NCBI GenBank assembly: GCA_029548365.1
Contig: JAKPNN010000029.1
Span: 1 to 64,000, forward strand
Length of the DNA stretch: 64,000 nt
Source: Chloroflexota bacterium
GTDB lineage: Bacteria; Chloroflexota; Anaerolineae; Anaerolineales; Anaerolineaceae
Direction: 5' to 3'
The notes beneath the pieces were generated by a model. The model saw only the letters and a list, made by a program, of their open reading frames with translations. It made no database searches and was not told the origin of the DNA. The position numbers were made by a program, and so were the translations under genes. Positions 63,026 to 64,000 of this stretch are shown here, one piece after another; position 1 is the stretch's first letter, and each line of letters starts with the position of its first letter.

Positions 63026-64000
63026 CTAATTTCTAAATCCGCCAAAACCCCCACTCCCGGGACCCATATTAAAAGGCATCAATCCGGTGATTTCCGCCGG
63101 TGGGTTGAGCACGATCAATTCACCTTCTTGTATTTCTGCTTCAAGCACTTCGCTGTAATAATCCGAATAAAAGCCCAAAACAACAGGCACGCCCACATAC
63201 GCCTCACCCCGGCGGACAAAAACCTGCTCCTGCCCGTTAATGCTGACGATGGCTTCGTTGGAAATGACAAATACATTCTCGATTTCTTCGATCAGGATCG
63301 ACACAGCCGCAGTCATGCCAGGCCGGATGCTCACATCAGCATCTTGCATCTGGATGGTGACCGTATATTCGACCACACCCTGGCCTGAACTGCCCACCGG
63401 AGAAATTTCCGTCACGGTTCCATTGAAGGTTTTTTCATAGTATGCATCAAATACCAGGTGTGCCGGCTGTCCTTGGCTCACATAGGGAATATCGATTTCC
63501 GAAATTTGCACCGCCAACCGCAGTTCAGCCAGATTATCCAACTGAACCGCCCTGGCACCCATCTGGACGACATCGCCCACCTGTGCGGGCAGTTCCGTGA
63601 TCACGCCAGCGAAGGGCGCTTTTATCGTCGGGCTGTCCAGTCGCGATTGGGCAATCGCCAGGCGAGTTTCCAGGATGGTCACCTCGTCGGGGTCCGGCCC
63701 ATCCGTGAGCAGGTTCACCCGGTTTTGCAGACTGGTCAGGCGGGCTTCGGCCAGCTCGATCTCGAGCTCAGCTTCTGCAATTTCGCGTTCGCTAAATTCC
63801 GCCACGCAGAAGTTTAAATTGGCCTGGGCAGTATTGACCCGCTGCAGGTTGGTAGCATTTTGCTGGAAGTTATATATCTGTTCTGCCTTATCCAGCTCCT
63901 CTTCCAGTTCCTCGATCTTGTCGTCTGAACAGCGCCGAAAATTCATCACCGACCGCTGATTTTGCAGGTCTTCCAGTTGCTCTTCGGCATTCAACAAATC
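63026..64000 (-). CDS. HlyD/MacA-type efflux adaptor (5' end outside window)
   Basis: The C-terminal 325 residues or so of a periplasmic adaptor. The reading frame is open to the window end, so the start lies beyond 64000. A coiled-coil hairpin (first about 120 residues seen) is followed by the lipoyl half TIKAPFAGVITELPAQVGDVVQMG, a beta-barrel and a membrane-proximal domain, and a Gly/Phe-rich end. It links the MacB-like exporter to the envelope. The organism may lack a classical outer membrane, so the partner is uncertain. Confidence 0.88.
   Translation of the reverse strand, partial: DLLNAEEQLEDLQNQRSVMNFRRCSDDKIEELEEELDKAEQIYNFQQNATNLQRVNTAQANLNFCVAEFSEREIAEAELEIELAEARLTSLQNRVNLLTDGPDPDEVTILETRLAIAQSRLDSPTIKAPFAGVITELPAQVGDVVQMGARAVQLDNLAELRLAVQISEIDIPYVSQGQPAHLVFDAYYEKTFNGTVTEISPVGSSGQGVVEYTVTIQMQDADVSIRPGMTAAVSILIEEIENVFVISNEAIVSINGQEQVFVRRGEAYVGVPVVLGFYSDYYSEVLEAEIQEGELIVLNPPAEITGLMPFNMGPGSGGFGGFRN

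Overview
The window looks like a chromosomal segment of an anaerobic Chloroflexota bacterium of the Anaerolineae type. The grounds are the DUF3090 plus SCO1664-family pair typical of Chloroflexota and Actinobacteria, exported proteins with long Thr/Pro-rich linkers, a secreted subtilase ending in a YFLPL-type tail, nickel superoxide dismutase, and a moderately GC-rich core. This is inferred from gene content; there is no rRNA or marker search behind it. No tRNA, rRNA, CRISPR array, prophage or complete insertion sequence was seen.

Layout. 1-9.8 kb: ribonuclease J (long structured leader), DNA polymerase III alpha (promoter plus terminator-like hairpin in its leader), DUF3090/SCO1664 pair, imidazolonepropionase, a small membrane protein and an HD hydrolase. 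9.8-16.9 kb: surface polysaccharide genes (glycosyltransferase, polyprenyl-phosphate sugar transferase), dnaA without its usual neighbours, then an FAD oxidoreductase and an LPG-synthase-type membrane protein. 16.9-28.5 kb: ABC-F ATPase, secreted subtilase, glutamate racemase, a helicase-associated-domain protein, a membrane protein, a CYTH protein and uvrA. 28.7-34.7 kb: LysM protein, HEAT-repeat protein, rsmG, then sodN, its maturation peptidase and an EamA transporter in one operon, and a degenerate ROK protein. 35-43.3 kb: EF-G-like GTPase, polA, and an Mg2+-type P-ATPase behind an M-box riboswitch. 43.5-49.1 kb: aldo/keto reductase and a sucrose module (LacI regulator, fructokinase, amylosucrase). 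49.1-53.2 kb: a predicted pseudokinase fused to a beta-propeller, a divergent Thr/Pro-rich membrane protein, and psuG. 53.3-55.1 kb: an AT-rich restriction-modification pair that looks acquired. 55.3-64 kb: comEC, an inositol-phosphatase family gene, a second ABC-F gene, and a MacAB-like efflux operon cut by the window end.

How genes work together: amylosucrase splits sucrose to glucan and fructose and the overlapping fructokinase takes the fructose. SodX should expose the His-Cys nickel hook of SodN. The M-box should switch mgtA by Mg2+. The replication and repair genes (dnaE, dnaA, polA, uvrA) are scattered rather than in operons.

A recurring feature is expression style. At least eight genes have an extended or good -10 hexamer only 6-9 nt before the start codon and no Shine-Dalgarno, which predicts leaderless mRNAs. 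Genes with longer leaders carry clear GGAGG-like sites. Several proteins keep a recognisable fold but have lost key catalytic residues: the kinase, the ROK protein, the ComEC C-terminal domain and the EF-G-like GTPase. Start sites were re-chosen from ribosome binding sites, promoters and family alignment memory. No database search was possible.
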